Of a DNA stretch of 12,139 bases, positions 1 through 8,211 are shown one piece after another. Position 1 is the first letter of the stretch. The number at the start of each line of letters is the position of its first letter. The stretch covers positions 1 to 12,139 of the forward strand of contig JAEWYP010000049.1 of NCBI GenBank assembly GCA_023395615.1. The letters are read 5' to 3'. Under the pieces are notes generated by a model that searched no databases, was not told where the DNA came from, and saw nothing but the letters and a program-made list of their open reading frames with translations. Source of the DNA: Bacillota bacterium. GTDB lineage: Bacteria; Bacillota; Clostridia; Christensenellales; Aristaeellaceae. Position numbers and translations under genes: made by a program.

Positions 1-1493
1 TCCTCAAAGGGTTTCAGGCCGTGCCATACGTCCCAGCAGTGCACATCGCCCCGGTCGTAGCTGTTGGGATCGTCAAAACATCCGCCGGAGGAAGGGGAGC
101 TTGGCCAGTAATCAATCTGCGGGGCTAATTCGGCACATTCCTTTTTGAGCACATACTCAAACTGCTTGATGTAGTCGGCTTTCAGCGCCGGGCTGTGGGC
201 GACCACGGCGGGCCAGTCGCACCAGCCGGATTCCATCTCGTTATTGCCGCTGATGAGCCCGATACAGGCGTGATGGCGGATGCGCAGCAGGTTGTCCCTT
301 ACTTCGGCGACGATGTTCTGCTCAAACGCGTCGGTCATTTTATAGATGTTGCAGGCAAACATCAAATCCTGCCACACAATCAGGCCCAGCTCGTCGCACG
401 CGTCCAGAAACCAGTCCTCGGGGTAATAGCCGCCGCCCCATACGCGGATGGCGTTAAAATGGCTGGCGGCGCAGTCGGCCAGCAGCTTGCGCGTGCGTTC
501 CGGCGTGGCGCGCCCGATCAGATTATCTTCCGGGATGTAGTCCGCGCCCATGGAGAACAGCTTGTGTCCGTTCACCTTCAGGCAGAACTCCTCGCCGAAT
601 TCGTCCCTGTCGCGGGAGAGCACGAGGGTGCGCAGGCCGATGCGCCGGGTGGTTTCGTCCTCCACCTCGCCCTTCCCGTTCAGGCAGGCGACGGCCAGCG
701 TGTACAGCGGGTGTTCCCCCCAGCCGTTGGGCTGCCACAGGCGCGGCTGGTCAATCGTAATTTCCAGCGCGCCGCTGCCGTTGGCATAGGTGGTTTTCGC
801 GCCGTCCGGGTCGGTCAGGGTAACGCGCAGGGCGGCGGGGAGATCGCCGTGGGTCTTGGCGTTTACCGTCAGGGTAACACGGCCTGCTTCGTGGCGCTGC
901 AAAATCTCAACAGCTTCGATCCGAAGCCCGTCGTACCCTTCCAGTCCGCAGGGCCGCCAGATGCCCGCATCCGGCAGTTGAGGGCCCCAGTCCCACCCGA
1001 ACATGTAATGCGCCTTGCGCAGGAAGCTGGTGCCATGTACCGAGCCGGAACCGTCGTAGGTTACGTCCGGGTTAGCCTGCGCGGCTTCCTCGATAAAGCG
1101 GTTGGGGGAGCGCAACAGCACGGTCAGCGTATTGCCGCGTTCCCGCAGCAGGGGTTTCACATCCACACGCCAGGTGCGGTGCATATTATCGGCATGCAGC
1201 ACGGTCTGCCCGTTTACCGTTACGTCGGCCAGCGTATCCAGCCCGCAAAAAACCAGATCAATCCGCCGATGGGCTAGGAACGCCGCGGGTACGTCGAAGG
1301 TGCGTTCGTAAGCGTAATCCCGATCCATCATGCGCAGGGTTTTATATTCGTTCTCCCGCCAGAAGGGGTCTTCGATCAGTCCTGCAGCCAGCAGATCGCC
1401 CAGCACCGAACCCGGCACCCGGGCGGGAATGTCGCGGTGGCCTGCCGCTTCCGCAAGGGTCCAATCGCCGCATAAACTCAGGTTTTCTTTCAT
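1..1493 (-). CDS. GH2 beta-mannosidase, C-terminal part beyond the window
   Basis: Exo-acting beta-mannosidase, expected to remove terminal beta-linked mannose from short manno-oligosaccharides in the cytoplasm (no signal peptide seen). The frame is open from ATG at 1493 to the left edge, giving 497 residues; the family is usually about 820-850, so roughly the last third is missing. Visible motifs are VPGSV near residue 26, the MFGWDWGP block of the N-terminal jelly-roll domain (W167, D168, W169), an Ig-like stretch (about 190-290), then the TIM barrel with RVWGGGYYPED (W352), VWQDLMFAC and SGNNEME. E419 of GNNE is the predicted acid/base. The nucleophile normally lies about 90 residues later, outside the window. 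Start choice: AAAGGA about 10 bases upstream supports 1493; an in-frame ATG at 1505 overlaps that site and is less likely. It is last in the sugar-uptake cluster, 231 bases after GH3. The call is firm from motifs; exact substrate is inferred. Confidence 0.93.
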   Translation of the reverse strand, partial: MKENLSLCGDWTLAEAAGHRDIPARVPGSVLGDLLAAGLIEDPFWRENEYKTLRMMDRDYAYERTFDVPAAFLAHRRIDLVFCGLDTLADVTVNGQTVLHADNMHRTWRVDVKPLLRERGNTLTVLLRSPNRFIEEAAQANPDVTYDGSGSVHGTSFLRKAHYMFGWDWGPQLPDAGIWRPCGLEGYDGLRIEAVEILQRHEAGRVTLTVNAKTHGDLPAALRVTLTDPDGAKTTYANGSGALEITIDQPRLWQPNGWGEHPLYTLAVACLNGKGEVEDETTRRIGLRTLVLSRDRDEFGEEFCLKVNGHKLFSMGADYIPEDNLIGRATPERTRKLLADCAASHFNAIRVWGGGYYPEDWFLDACDELGLIVWQDLMFACNIYKMTDAFEQNIVAEVRDNLLRIRHHACIGLISGNNEMESGWCDWPAVVAHSPALKADYIKQFEYVLKKECAELAPQIDYWPSSPSSGGCFDDPNSYDRGDVHCWDVWHGLKPFE

Positions 1494-1509
1494 GGCATGT
1501 ACCATCCTT

Positions 1510-1532
1510 TGGCCCGCCCGGTATGCGGGCCA
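1510..1532 (-). promoter_or_regulatory. Leader hairpin just upstream of the beta-mannosidase ribosome binding site
   Basis: On the minus strand TGGCCCGC and GCGGGCCA form an 8-bp perfect stem with a 7-base loop. The 3' arm abuts the AAAGGA ribosome binding site of the beta-mannosidase gene. It has no following T-run, so it is not a normal terminator. It could influence translation or mark an RNA processing end. The structure is seen; the role is inferred. Confidence 0.4.
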
Positions 1533-1671
1533 GTCGTGTCGGTTGCTTCGGCGCGCGCAGCCGTCTATCCAGGAAATATCTTCTCTGTTAAAACCGGCAA
1601 ACCCTTTGTTGCGCTTCTCCGGCGGGCGTGCCTGTATCGTTCTTTGCCAAAGCCATAGACAGTATAATTTA

Positions 1672-1695
1672 CGGCACGCCGCGAACGGCGTGCCG
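1672..1695 (-). terminator. GC-rich hairpin after the GH3 gene, possible weak terminator
   Basis: A 10-bp perfect stem (CGGCACGCCG / CGGCGTGCCG) closes a 4-base loop that reads TTCG on the minus strand. It starts 29 bases after the GH3 stop codon and is followed by TAAATTATAC, which is A/T-rich but not a clean T-run. It may end most transcripts after GH3, or act as a partial terminator or 3'-end stabiliser with some read-through into the beta-mannosidase gene. No convincing promoter was found in the 231-base gap, so read-through is plausible. Confidence 0.5.
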
Positions 1696-1724
1696 CGCCA
1701 TGGTGGGGTCCCGCCGTTCTCCGG

Positions 1725-3998
1725 TTACGCCTTGTTGAGCTGATCGACCAGAGCGATTAGATCATCGTATTTAATCTGGCCGTCTGCAAAGCTCATCAGG
1801 CTGCGCAGCGGCATAAATGCGATCAGGGCCTCCAGCATTTCGTCGGTCACCGCGGGAGTGCCGTCGTCGGCCTCTCCGGCTCCGGAACCGACCATCGTTT
1901 TTTTGTAGATATCCAGCATCGGCCGGAACACTTCCATCGCCTTGGGGTCGTCCATCAGGTCGGCGAAGATGGTGTTCAACGTGTACTTGCAGGGCAGCGC
2001 CACGGTGGAAACCACGGTTATATCCTGTTCCAGTTCGATGTCGCGGCTGGACCGGGCGATTTGGATGCCGAACGCGCCGGTCTCCACATGCCAGTCGTGA
2101 ATTTCTGTGTTCCAGTAGGCGAACGCGCGCTTACCCAGCGTGAAGGTGACCGTTTTCGTTTCGCCGGGTTCCAGCGCGATCTTCTCAAAGCCTTTCAGTT
2201 CGCGCACGGGGCGGATGACTGTGCTTTCGTGGTCGGCCACGTACAGCTGCACCACTTCTTTACCGGGAACCTTGCCAACGTTAGTCACGTCCACGCTCAC
2301 GGTCAGCGGTTCGGTATCCCTTATCTCATGGGCGCTCAGGCGCAGGTTGGAATAATGGAACGCGGTATAGCTCAGGCCGTAGCCGAAGGGGAACAATACA
2401 GGCATATGCTTTTTATCGTACCAGCGATACCCCACAAACACGCCCTCGCGGTATTCCACCGTATCCTTCTCCCCCTGATACCACGGGTAGGAGGAGTTGT
2501 CCTTCAGGCAGGCGGGGAAGCTTTCCGGCAGGCGGCCGCTGGGGTTAACGACGCCCAGCAGAAGGTCCGCCGCCGCGCCGCCCACGGCCTCGCCGCCCAG
2601 ATAAGCTTCCAGCACGGCGGCCACGTCGTCCAGCCAGGGCATCTCGATGGGCGCGCCGTTGTGCAGCACTACCACGGTGTTGGGGTTGGCGGCGGCCACG
2701 CGCTCAATCAGGTCTTCCTGCGCTTTAGGCATCCGCATATGCGCGCGGTCATACCCTTCGCTTTCGAAACGGTCGGGCAGGCCCACAAAGAGCACGGCTA
2801 CGTCGGCGGCGCCCGCCGACTGCTCGGCTTCGGCCAGCAGTGCCTCGTCCGGGTCGTCGCTTTCCACGGCGTATCCGTCGCAGTAGGTCACGCCGGGCAG
2901 TTTGCTTAGCTCGTCCCACGCGCTGGTGATGGCGCTGAAGTTGATATGGGAGCTGCCGCCGCCCTGAAAGCGCGGCTGTTTGGCGAATTTGCCGATCACG
3001 GCGACCTTCTGCCCTTTTTGCAGAGGCAACACGCCGTTATCGTTCTTCAACAGCACCATGCATTCCGCCGCCAGCTTGCGCGCCAGCTCGTGCTGGGCCT
3101 GCCGGTCCCACGGGGTTTCGGGTTTGGCTTGGGTTAAGTAGCGTTGATTTACGTTCAGGATATGCTCGCAACAGAGGTCTACCAGCTTCTCGTCCAGCCG
3201 GCCTTCGCGCACAGCCTTAACGACGAGGCGGTCATTCTCCCCGCCGGAGGCCGGCATTTCCAGGTCCAGCCCGGCCTTAACACATTCCACACGGTCGTCG
3301 GTCGCGCCCCAGTCGCTCATCACGTAGCCGTCGAAGCCCCAGTCCTTGCGCAGCACGTCGGTCAGAAGCCAGCGGTTCTCACAGGCGTAGGTGCCGTTAA
3401 TCCGGTTGTAACTGCACATCACCGTCCAGGGTTTTGCCTGCTTCACGGCGGCTTCGAAGGCGGAAAGGTAAATTTCGCGCAGGGTACGCTCATCCACTAC
3501 GCTGTTGCTGCTCATCCGGCGGTACTCCTGGCTGTTGCAGGCAAAGTGCTTCACGCTGGTGCCCACACCGCGGCTTTGTACGCCCTGGATAAACCCGGTC
3601 GCCGCTTCGCCCGCCAGATAGGGGTCTTCGCTGAAGTACTCAAAGTTGCGCCCGCAAAGCGGCGAACGCTTGATGTTCATCGCGGGGCCCAGGATCACGG
3701 AAACCTTCTCGTGCTGGCAGGAGTCGCCTACCGCTTCGCCCAGCTGGCGGAGCACGTTCCGGTCAAATGAGGCGGCTGTAGCGCAGCCCGCGGGGAAACA
3801 GATGGCTTTGATGGCTTCGTGGATGCTCATGTGGTCGGCGCTGTCATCCTGTTTGCGCAGACCGTGAGGGCCGTCGCTGACCATGCAGCTTGTAACACCC
3901 AGCCGCTCAACCGGTTTGGTATGCCAGAAATCCAGGCCGGAAAGCAACCCCGCCTTTTCCTCCAGCGTCATTTGGGAAACCACTTGCTTTACGTCCAT
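1725..3998 (-). CDS. GH3 beta-glucosidase-type glycoside hydrolase
   Basis: Retaining exo-beta-glycosidase of 757 residues, predicted cytoplasmic (no signal peptide). The N-terminal TIM-barrel domain (about 1-290) has MTLEEKAGLL, GRNFEYFSEDP (117-127), KHFACNSQE (150-158) and GYVMSDWGAT with D229 as predicted nucleophile. The alpha/beta sandwich domain begins near VLLKNDNGVLPL (315-326). FESEGYDR (411-418) contains the likely acid/base, E414. A fibronectin-like domain covers about 560-635 (EVVQLYVAD, ELKGFEKI). No PA14 insertion is seen. About 95 extra residues follow, ending LRSLMSFADGQ...LNKA. Start choice: ATG 3998 with AAGGAAGGG upstream; the frame stays open further upstream, but that part overlaps the ATPase gene in another frame. 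It starts 20 bases after that gene's stop, so it is probably cotranscribed with the transporter. Motifs favour beta-glucosidase over NagZ-type enzymes; beta-xylosidase or related activity cannot be excluded. Confidence 0.95.
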   Translation of the reverse strand: MDVKQVVSQMTLEEKAGLLSGLDFWHTKPVERLGVTSCMVSDGPHGLRKQDDSADHMSIHEAIKAICFPAGCATAASFDRNVLRQLGEAVGDSCQHEKVSVILGPAMNIKRSPLCGRNFEYFSEDPYLAGEAATGFIQGVQSRGVGTSVKHFACNSQEYRRMSSNSVVDERTLREIYLSAFEAAVKQAKPWTVMCSYNRINGTYACENRWLLTDVLRKDWGFDGYVMSDWGATDDRVECVKAGLDLEMPASGGENDRLVVKAVREGRLDEKLVDLCCEHILNVNQRYLTQAKPETPWDRQAQHELARKLAAECMVLLKNDNGVLPLQKGQKVAVIGKFAKQPRFQGGGSSHINFSAITSAWDELSKLPGVTYCDGYAVESDDPDEALLAEAEQSAGAADVAVLFVGLPDRFESEGYDRAHMRMPKAQEDLIERVAAANPNTVVVLHNGAPIEMPWLDDVAAVLEAYLGGEAVGGAAADLLLGVVNPSGRLPESFPACLKDNSSYPWYQGEKDTVEYREGVFVGYRWYDKKHMPVLFPFGYGLSYTAFHYSNLRLSAHEIRDTEPLTVSVDVTNVGKVPGKEVVQLYVADHESTVIRPVRELKGFEKIALEPGETKTVTFTLGKRAFAYWNTEIHDWHVETGAFGIQIARSSRDIELEQDITVVSTVALPCKYTLNTIFADLMDDPKAMEVFRPMLDIYKKTMVGSGAGEADDGTPAVTDEMLEALIAFMPLRSLMSFADGQIKYDDLIALVDQLNKA

Positions 3999-4018
3999 GG
4001 TGATAAACCCTTCCTTTG

Positions 4019-4909
4019 TCAGAATTTTACGGTGCTCAGGTCCCAGGGCTCGTAAATTTTGGGAACGTCGCTGATCAGGCGGCGGGTATACTCGGCTTTC
4101 GGGGTCAGGATCACCTCGTCCGCCGTGCCATGTTCCACAAACTTGCCGTGCTCCATAATGTAGACCTGATCGGAAATGTAGTAGGAAAGCCCGATGTCGT
4201 GGGTGATAAAGATAATTGTCATGCCGGTTTCGTCGCGCAGGTGCATCAGCATATCCAGGATCGTGGCGCGGGAACAGGCGTCGATCATGCTGGTCGGTTC
4301 GTCCGCCAGCAGGATTTTGGGCTTCAGCAGAAACACGCGGGCGATCATCAGCCGCTGCATCTGCCCCCCGGACAGTTCGAAGGGGTACTTGTTGGTCAGT
4401 TCGGCGTATTTCAGGTTCACGAAGCTGCAAGCCTCGGTCATCAGCTCGATCTTTTTTTCCTTTGGCAGGTGGCGGCCGCCCGTCATGCGGATGCAGTCCA
4501 GCAGCACCGTGTCGATCTTGTTAAACACGTTAAAGGAGCTGAAAGGGTCCTGAAAGATCGCCTGAATCCCATGCCAGTATTCCCGCTTCTTTGTGGCGGT
4601 GGAAATATCGCGCAGCTGGCCCTGATAGTAGATTTCACCTTCGGTCGGCGTCAGCAGCCCCAGCAGCATTTTGGAAAGCGTGGTTTTGCCGCTGCCGCTT
4701 TCGCCTACGATGGAAACCAGTTCCCCCTCGTGAAAATCAAAATCCACATGGTCCACAGCGACCGTCTGTTTCCCACCCATTCCGAAAACCTTGGTAACCC
4801 CTTTGCCACGCAGGCAGGAGGGGCGCGCCGCGATCTCTTCCGGGCTGCGTGCTCCGGCGGCTGCGGTTTTTGGGTTCAGGGCGCATCCGCATGTTTCATT
4901 GGTCGTCAT
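4019..4909 (-). CDS. Opp/Dpp-type ABC transporter ATP-binding protein (OppF/DppF-like)
   Basis: Cytoplasmic ATPase, 296 residues, one of the two motor subunits of the importer. Visible motifs are Walker A GESGSGKTT (69-77), Q-loop in IFQDP (Q120), signature LSGGQ (179-183), Walker B ILLADEP (199-205, D203, E204) and the switch histidine in ITHD (H237). The Opp/Dpp-type tail TPKAEYTRRLISDVPKI is present. About 30 poorly conserved residues, including two cysteines (C7, C9), precede the nucleotide-binding domain, so the N-terminus is slightly longer than expected. Start choice: ATG 4909 is preceded by GGGAGGTG at a spacing of about 9 bases. It overlaps the end of the other ATPase gene by 14 bases, implying translational coupling. 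It lacks the four-cysteine tail of its partner, as expected for an F-type subunit. Substrate specificity comes from the solute-binding protein. Confidence 0.95.
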   Translation of the reverse strand: MTTNETCGCALNPKTAAAGARSPEEIAARPSCLRGKGVTKVFGMGGKQTVAVDHVDFDFHEGELVSIVGESGSGKTTLSKMLLGLLTPTEGEIYYQGQLRDISTATKKREYWHGIQAIFQDPFSSFNVFNKIDTVLLDCIRMTGGRHLPKEKKIELMTEACSFVNLKYAELTNKYPFELSGGQMQRLMIARVFLLKPKILLADEPTSMIDACSRATILDMLMHLRDETGMTIIFITHDIGLSYYISDQVYIMEHGKFVEHGTADEVILTPKAEYTRRLISDVPKIYEPWDLSTVKF

Positions 4910-5909
4910 CGCGGTACACCTCCCTCAGGTGTTGTACGGAATGCCCGCAGCGATAGGCGCGGTTGCCGTCAAACTCAATCATGGGCAGGGCGTTGACGCG
5001 GCATTGGGGCACCGCAAACTTGCAGCGTTCGGCGAAGCGGCATCCCTGCGGCGGCTTTTTCAGGTTGGGGGGTGTGCCGGGGATGGCGGTCAGTTTGTGC
5101 TCGCGCGTGCCTTCCTCCGGCACGATAATGGAGCGCATCAGCCCGCGGGAATAGGGGTGGATGGGATCGAACACCATCTGTTTGGCGCTGCCGCGTTCCA
5201 CAATCTGGCCCGCGTACATCACCATGATGTCGTCCGTTACATTATACAGGAGAGGCAGCTCGTGGGTAATGAAGATCATGGAGCGAATATAGCCCTTATC
5301 CATCAAATCCCGAAGCATCTTGATGACCATCTTCTGGCTGGTTACGTCCAGCGCGCTGGAGGGCTCGTCCGCGATCAGCACCTTAGGCTTCAGGATGGTG
5401 GAAATGGCGATGACGGTGCGTTGTTTCATCCCGCCGGAAAGCTCCACGGGGTAACGGTCCAGTACGGATTCGGGCAGCCCCAGCTCCGCAAACCGGGAGC
5501 GGGCCAGTTCCGCGATGTCTTTGGCCTGCGCGTGCGGGTCGTGCGCCCGGATCACGTCTTCGATAAACCGCAGAATCTTGCGCGTCGGGTTCAGCGCGTT
5601 CATCGCGGCCTGTGGGATATAGGCGATCTCGGTGCCCAGTACGCTTTTGCGCACCGCGTCCGGGTCCAAACCGGAGATATTCTTTCCGTCGATGATAATG
5701 TCGCCGCTGATGTAGTGCAGGGGGGCGAAATAATACCCCATCAGGCTCAGGGCCAGGGTGGACTTGCCGCACCCGCTCTCGCCCGCGATGCCCAGCGATT
5801 TCCCCTCCTCAATCGTCAGGGAAACGTGATCCACGGCGTATACATCCTCGTGGAAACGGGTGACATACTTGGTGGTAAGCCCCCGTACGTCCAGCATAAC
5901 CTTACTCAT
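4896..5909 (-). CDS. Opp/Dpp-type ABC transporter ATP-binding protein (OppD/DppD-like)
   Basis: Cytoplasmic ATPase, 337 residues, partner of the following ATPase. Motifs: Walker A GESGCGKST (43-51), Q-loop in YIPQ (Q100), signature LSGGM (157-161), Walker B VLIADEP (177-183, D181, E182), D-loop SALD and switch histidine H216 in ITHE. The C-terminal oligopeptide-transporter domain has HPYSRGLM, the AIPGTPPNL block and four cysteines, C290, C296, C303 and C321, spaced as in D-type subunits thought to bind a [4Fe-4S] cluster. Start choice: ATG 5909 with AGGAGG whose first bases overlap the TAG stop of the permease gene upstream, only 10 bases away. Such tight packing shows a single translational unit with the permeases. 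Nickel and dipeptide importers share this fold, so the sugar role is inferred from the adjacent glycosidases. Confidence 0.95.
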   Translation of the reverse strand: MSKVMLDVRGLTTKYVTRFHEDVYAVDHVSLTIEEGKSLGIAGESGCGKSTLALSLMGYYFAPLHYISGDIIIDGKNISGLDPDAVRKSVLGTEIAYIPQAAMNALNPTRKILRFIEDVIRAHDPHAQAKDIAELARSRFAELGLPESVLDRYPVELSGGMKQRTVIAISTILKPKVLIADEPSSALDVTSQKMVIKMLRDLMDKGYIRSMIFITHELPLLYNVTDDIMVMYAGQIVERGSAKQMVFDPIHPYSRGLMRSIIVPEEGTREHKLTAIPGTPPNLKKPPQGCRFAERCKFAVPQCRVNALPMIEFDGNRAYRCGHSVQHLREVYRDDDQ

Positions 5910-5919
5910 GCTCGGCCTC

Positions 5920-7170
5920 CTAATCTCTCAGGGTGGGGTTAAACACCTGATCCAGCCCCGTGTTCATCAGGTTCAGCGAGAACGAGATGAACGCGATGGT
6001 GAGGATCACGGGGAAGTATGCCCACCAGGAGCCGTTGAGGTGCGCGGAATAGAGCATCGCCCAGTTCATCATCAGGCCCAGGGTGGGAACCTCGGTGGTT
6101 TTCGGCCCCAGACCCAGCAGAGAAAGCTGCGCTTCCGCCAGGATTCCGGAGCTGACCTGCAGGATAAACGCCATCACCACATAGGAGGCGATGTAGGGCA
6201 GAATATCCGTCAGGATGATGCGCGGCAGGGAGTGCCCGGAAAGGCGGCTTAAGTTAACGTGGTCGCGGTTGCGAAGGCTGATGACCTGCGAACGCACGGA
6301 ACGCGCCGTCCATACCCAGCTGGTCAGCCCGATTACCAGCGCGACGGTGGTCGCCCCGCGCTGATCCTGGTTGATGGAGTTGCTGATGAGGATCAGCAGA
6401 ACGAACGAGGGAATCACCGTGAAAATATTGGTAAAGAACATCACGATATCATCTACGATACCGCCCAGATAACCGCCCAGCAGCCCCAGCAGCAGGCCGA
6501 TCAGCGTTGCGACGGTGCCCGCGATTAACCCGATGCGGATGGAGGTGCCGCAGGCCGAAACCAGCTCCTTGAGCGTGTCGCGGCCAAAGTTGTCGGTGCC
6601 CAACGGAAGGGTTTTCACGTTGGTTACGTCGCCGACGTTTACGTAGTCGGTTTTTGTGATTTTTGCTTTCTCCGCCGGTTCGCCCGTGCTTTCGTCCGGC
6701 TCGGTCACGGTGAGCACCTCGCTGTTTGCGGATGCGTTGATGTTCTCGTTGAGCCGCGCGTAATAATTCCGCATGGCCTTGGTCATGCCACTGGGCTTCG
6801 CGGCAGTGCCGTAGTTGGCCTTCCAAAGCTTGATCAGCGCTTCCGTGTCGTTCACGTTCAGCCCTTCGATGCTTACGCCCGCCGCGGAAAACCAGTTGAC
6901 CATATTCACCTTGTCTTCGGCGCTCAGGGCGCTGGCCACCCGCTTTTCATCGGCGTCCGGCAGTTTCAGGGTGCTGGTTTCAGCGTTGATGCTGTCGTAC
7001 AGCGACACATAGGTGCCGGGCTTTGCGAATGTACCCAGCCCGATCATTTGCAGCGGGTTGCCGGGATTGATCAGCGGGTAGATGATAATGGTGAGCAGGA
7101 TTACGACAAAGATGCAGAAACCGACCAGAAACTTGGGGGAGTGGAATACCTGCCGGATTGTGTTTTTCAT
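5920..7170 (-). CDS. Opp/Dpp-type ABC transporter permease (DppC/OppC-like) with a long external loop
   Basis: Second membrane subunit of the importer, 416 residues. One membrane helix (about 14-34) is followed by an extended hydrophilic region (about 36-188) before the family motif LGTDNFGRDTL (190-200). The core domain then has about five hydrophobic segments (near 211-235, 243-263, 275-292, 319-345 and 385-405). The EAA-like ATPase-contact loop lies around NLSRLSGHSLPRIILTDILP (306-325). Classical DppC proteins are about 300 residues, so the loop between the first helix and the core is roughly 100 residues longer than usual and should face the outside. Start choice: ATG 7170, with AAGGGGGC upstream and 13 bases after the previous stop; an upstream in-frame start would add 25 non-family residues and overlap that gene. 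C-terminus LDQVFNPTLRD fits the family (DP.LRD-like). Confidence 0.94.
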   Translation of the reverse strand: MKNTIRQVFHSPKFLVGFCIFVVILLTIIIYPLINPGNPLQMIGLGTFAKPGTYVSLYDSINAETSTLKLPDADEKRVASALSAEDKVNMVNWFSAAGVSIEGLNVNDTEALIKLWKANYGTAAKPSGMTKAMRNYYARLNENINASANSEVLTVTEPDESTGEPAEKAKITKTDYVNVGDVTNVKTLPLGTDNFGRDTLKELVSACGTSIRIGLIAGTVATLIGLLLGLLGGYLGGIVDDIVMFFTNIFTVIPSFVLLILISNSINQDQRGATTVALVIGLTSWVWTARSVRSQVISLRNRDHVNLSRLSGHSLPRIILTDILPYIASYVVMAFILQVSSGILAEAQLSLLGLGPKTTEVPTLGLMMNWAMLYSAHLNGSWWAYFPVILTIAFISFSLNLMNTGLDQVFNPTLRD

Positions 7171-7183
7171 CTGCGCCGCCCCC

Positions 7184-8188
7184 TTACTCAAACTGCGCGG
7201 CTTTAACGCGCGGGTCGATGAAGCCGTAGATGATATCCAGCACAAACGTGGCGATCAGCACCATGATGGTGATAATCAGCGTGGCGCCGGAAATAAGGGG
7301 ATAATCGGCCATTGCGATACCCTGATAGATGGTGGTGCCCAGGCCGGGATAGCTGAAGATGATCTCCGCTACCAGCGCGCCGCCTACCATGGTGCCGATA
7401 GACAGCGCCAGCCCCGTTACCTGCGGCAGCATCGCGTTGCGGAACACATAACCGACGACTTTTTTATCTTTGATTCCCAGGAAACGCGCATATTTCACAT
7501 AATCCGCGTTTAGTTCGTAAATGGACATCGAGCGCATCCCCACCGCCTGGCCGCCGATGGAGACCAGCACGATGGACCAGAACGGAAGCTGATAATGCTG
7601 AATCACAGAAAGAACAAAATTCCAGCTGAAATTGGGCAGCATATCAAACCCGTATCCGCCGGAGATGGGGGCGACTTTCAGGTTGATGGCGAAAACTACC
7701 AGCAGGATCACCGCCATGCCGAAGGCGGGAATACTGCTGAAAAACAGGGTGAGGGGCATCAATACCTTATCGAATCCTTTGCGGATATAGGCAGCCAGCG
7801 CTCCCAGAAGGTTGCCCAGAAACCAGCCGATGATAATGGCGGGAAACTGGAGGCAAATCGTCCACAGGATAGCGTCGCTGATAATATCGGATACTTTGCG
7901 GGGATACTGGCTGAAAGAGGTGCCCATGTCGCCGTGCGCCAGGTTGCCGACATAGGTGAAAAATTGTTCCGTGATCGGCTTGTTCGTGCCGAACTCACGG
8001 GCGTAATTGTCGTAAATCGCCTTCACGGCGGAGGCCTCGGAAAGGCCCTTCGCCTGCTTGGCGGTCATGGCGGCCACGGGGTCGCCGGGCATCAGACGGG
8101 GCAGGATAAAGTTGAGCAGCAGGGCCGCGATAAAGGTGATGACCAACCAGAGGATCTTTTTCCCGAAATATTTGCGATAGCCTTTCAT
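7184..8188 (-). CDS. Opp/Dpp-type ABC transporter permease (DppB/OppB-like)
   Basis: First membrane subunit of the importer, 334 residues, normal length for the family. An N-terminal helix (about 10-30) is followed by the family motif PRLMPGDPV (30-38), an external region with HGDMGTSFS (85-93), and five further hydrophobic segments (near 104-130, 140-170, 200-222, 255-277 and 299-324). The ATPase-contact EAA-like loop is ELNADYVKYARFLGI...VFRNAMLPQVT (225-258), then FSYPGLG and the usual DPRVK end (325-329). Start choice: ATG 8188, with GGGGGAAG upstream; a TTG at 8203 in the same frame overlaps that site and is rejected. It lies 78 bases after the solute-binding gene stop, separated by a strong hairpin, and 13 bases before the second permease start. 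Confidence 0.95.
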   Translation of the reverse strand: MKGYRKYFGKKILWLVITFIAALLLNFILPRLMPGDPVAAMTAKQAKGLSEASAVKAIYDNYAREFGTNKPITEQFFTYVGNLAHGDMGTSFSQYPRKVSDIISDAILWTICLQFPAIIIGWFLGNLLGALAAYIRKGFDKVLMPLTLFFSSIPAFGMAVILLVVFAINLKVAPISGGYGFDMLPNFSWNFVLSVIQHYQLPFWSIVLVSIGGQAVGMRSMSIYELNADYVKYARFLGIKDKKVVGYVFRNAMLPQVTGLALSIGTMVGGALVAEIIFSYPGLGTTIYQGIAMADYPLISGATLIITIMVLIATFVLDIIYGFIDPRVKAAQFE

Positions 8189-8211
8189 GGCTTCTTCCCC
8201 CAATCATTCGG

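Noticed and set aside
195..1277. A 360-codon plus-strand open frame at the left edge
   Set aside because: The minus strand here reads continuously as a GH2 beta-mannosidase with WDWGP, WGGG and GNNE motifs.
1540..1610. A promoter for the beta-mannosidase gene (TTAACA with GATAGA on the minus strand)
   Set aside because: The -10 matches only three of six bases and lacks the final T, so it cannot be called.
3999..4430. A possible longer N-terminus for the GH3 protein
   Set aside because: The extra residues overlap the ATPase gene in another frame, have no GH3 similarity, and ATG 3998 has a good ribosome binding site.
4016..5942. Long plus-strand open frames antisense to the two ATPase genes
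   Set aside because: The minus strand carries full Walker A, signature and Walker B motifs with good ribosome binding sites; the plus frames are mirror artefacts of codon bias.
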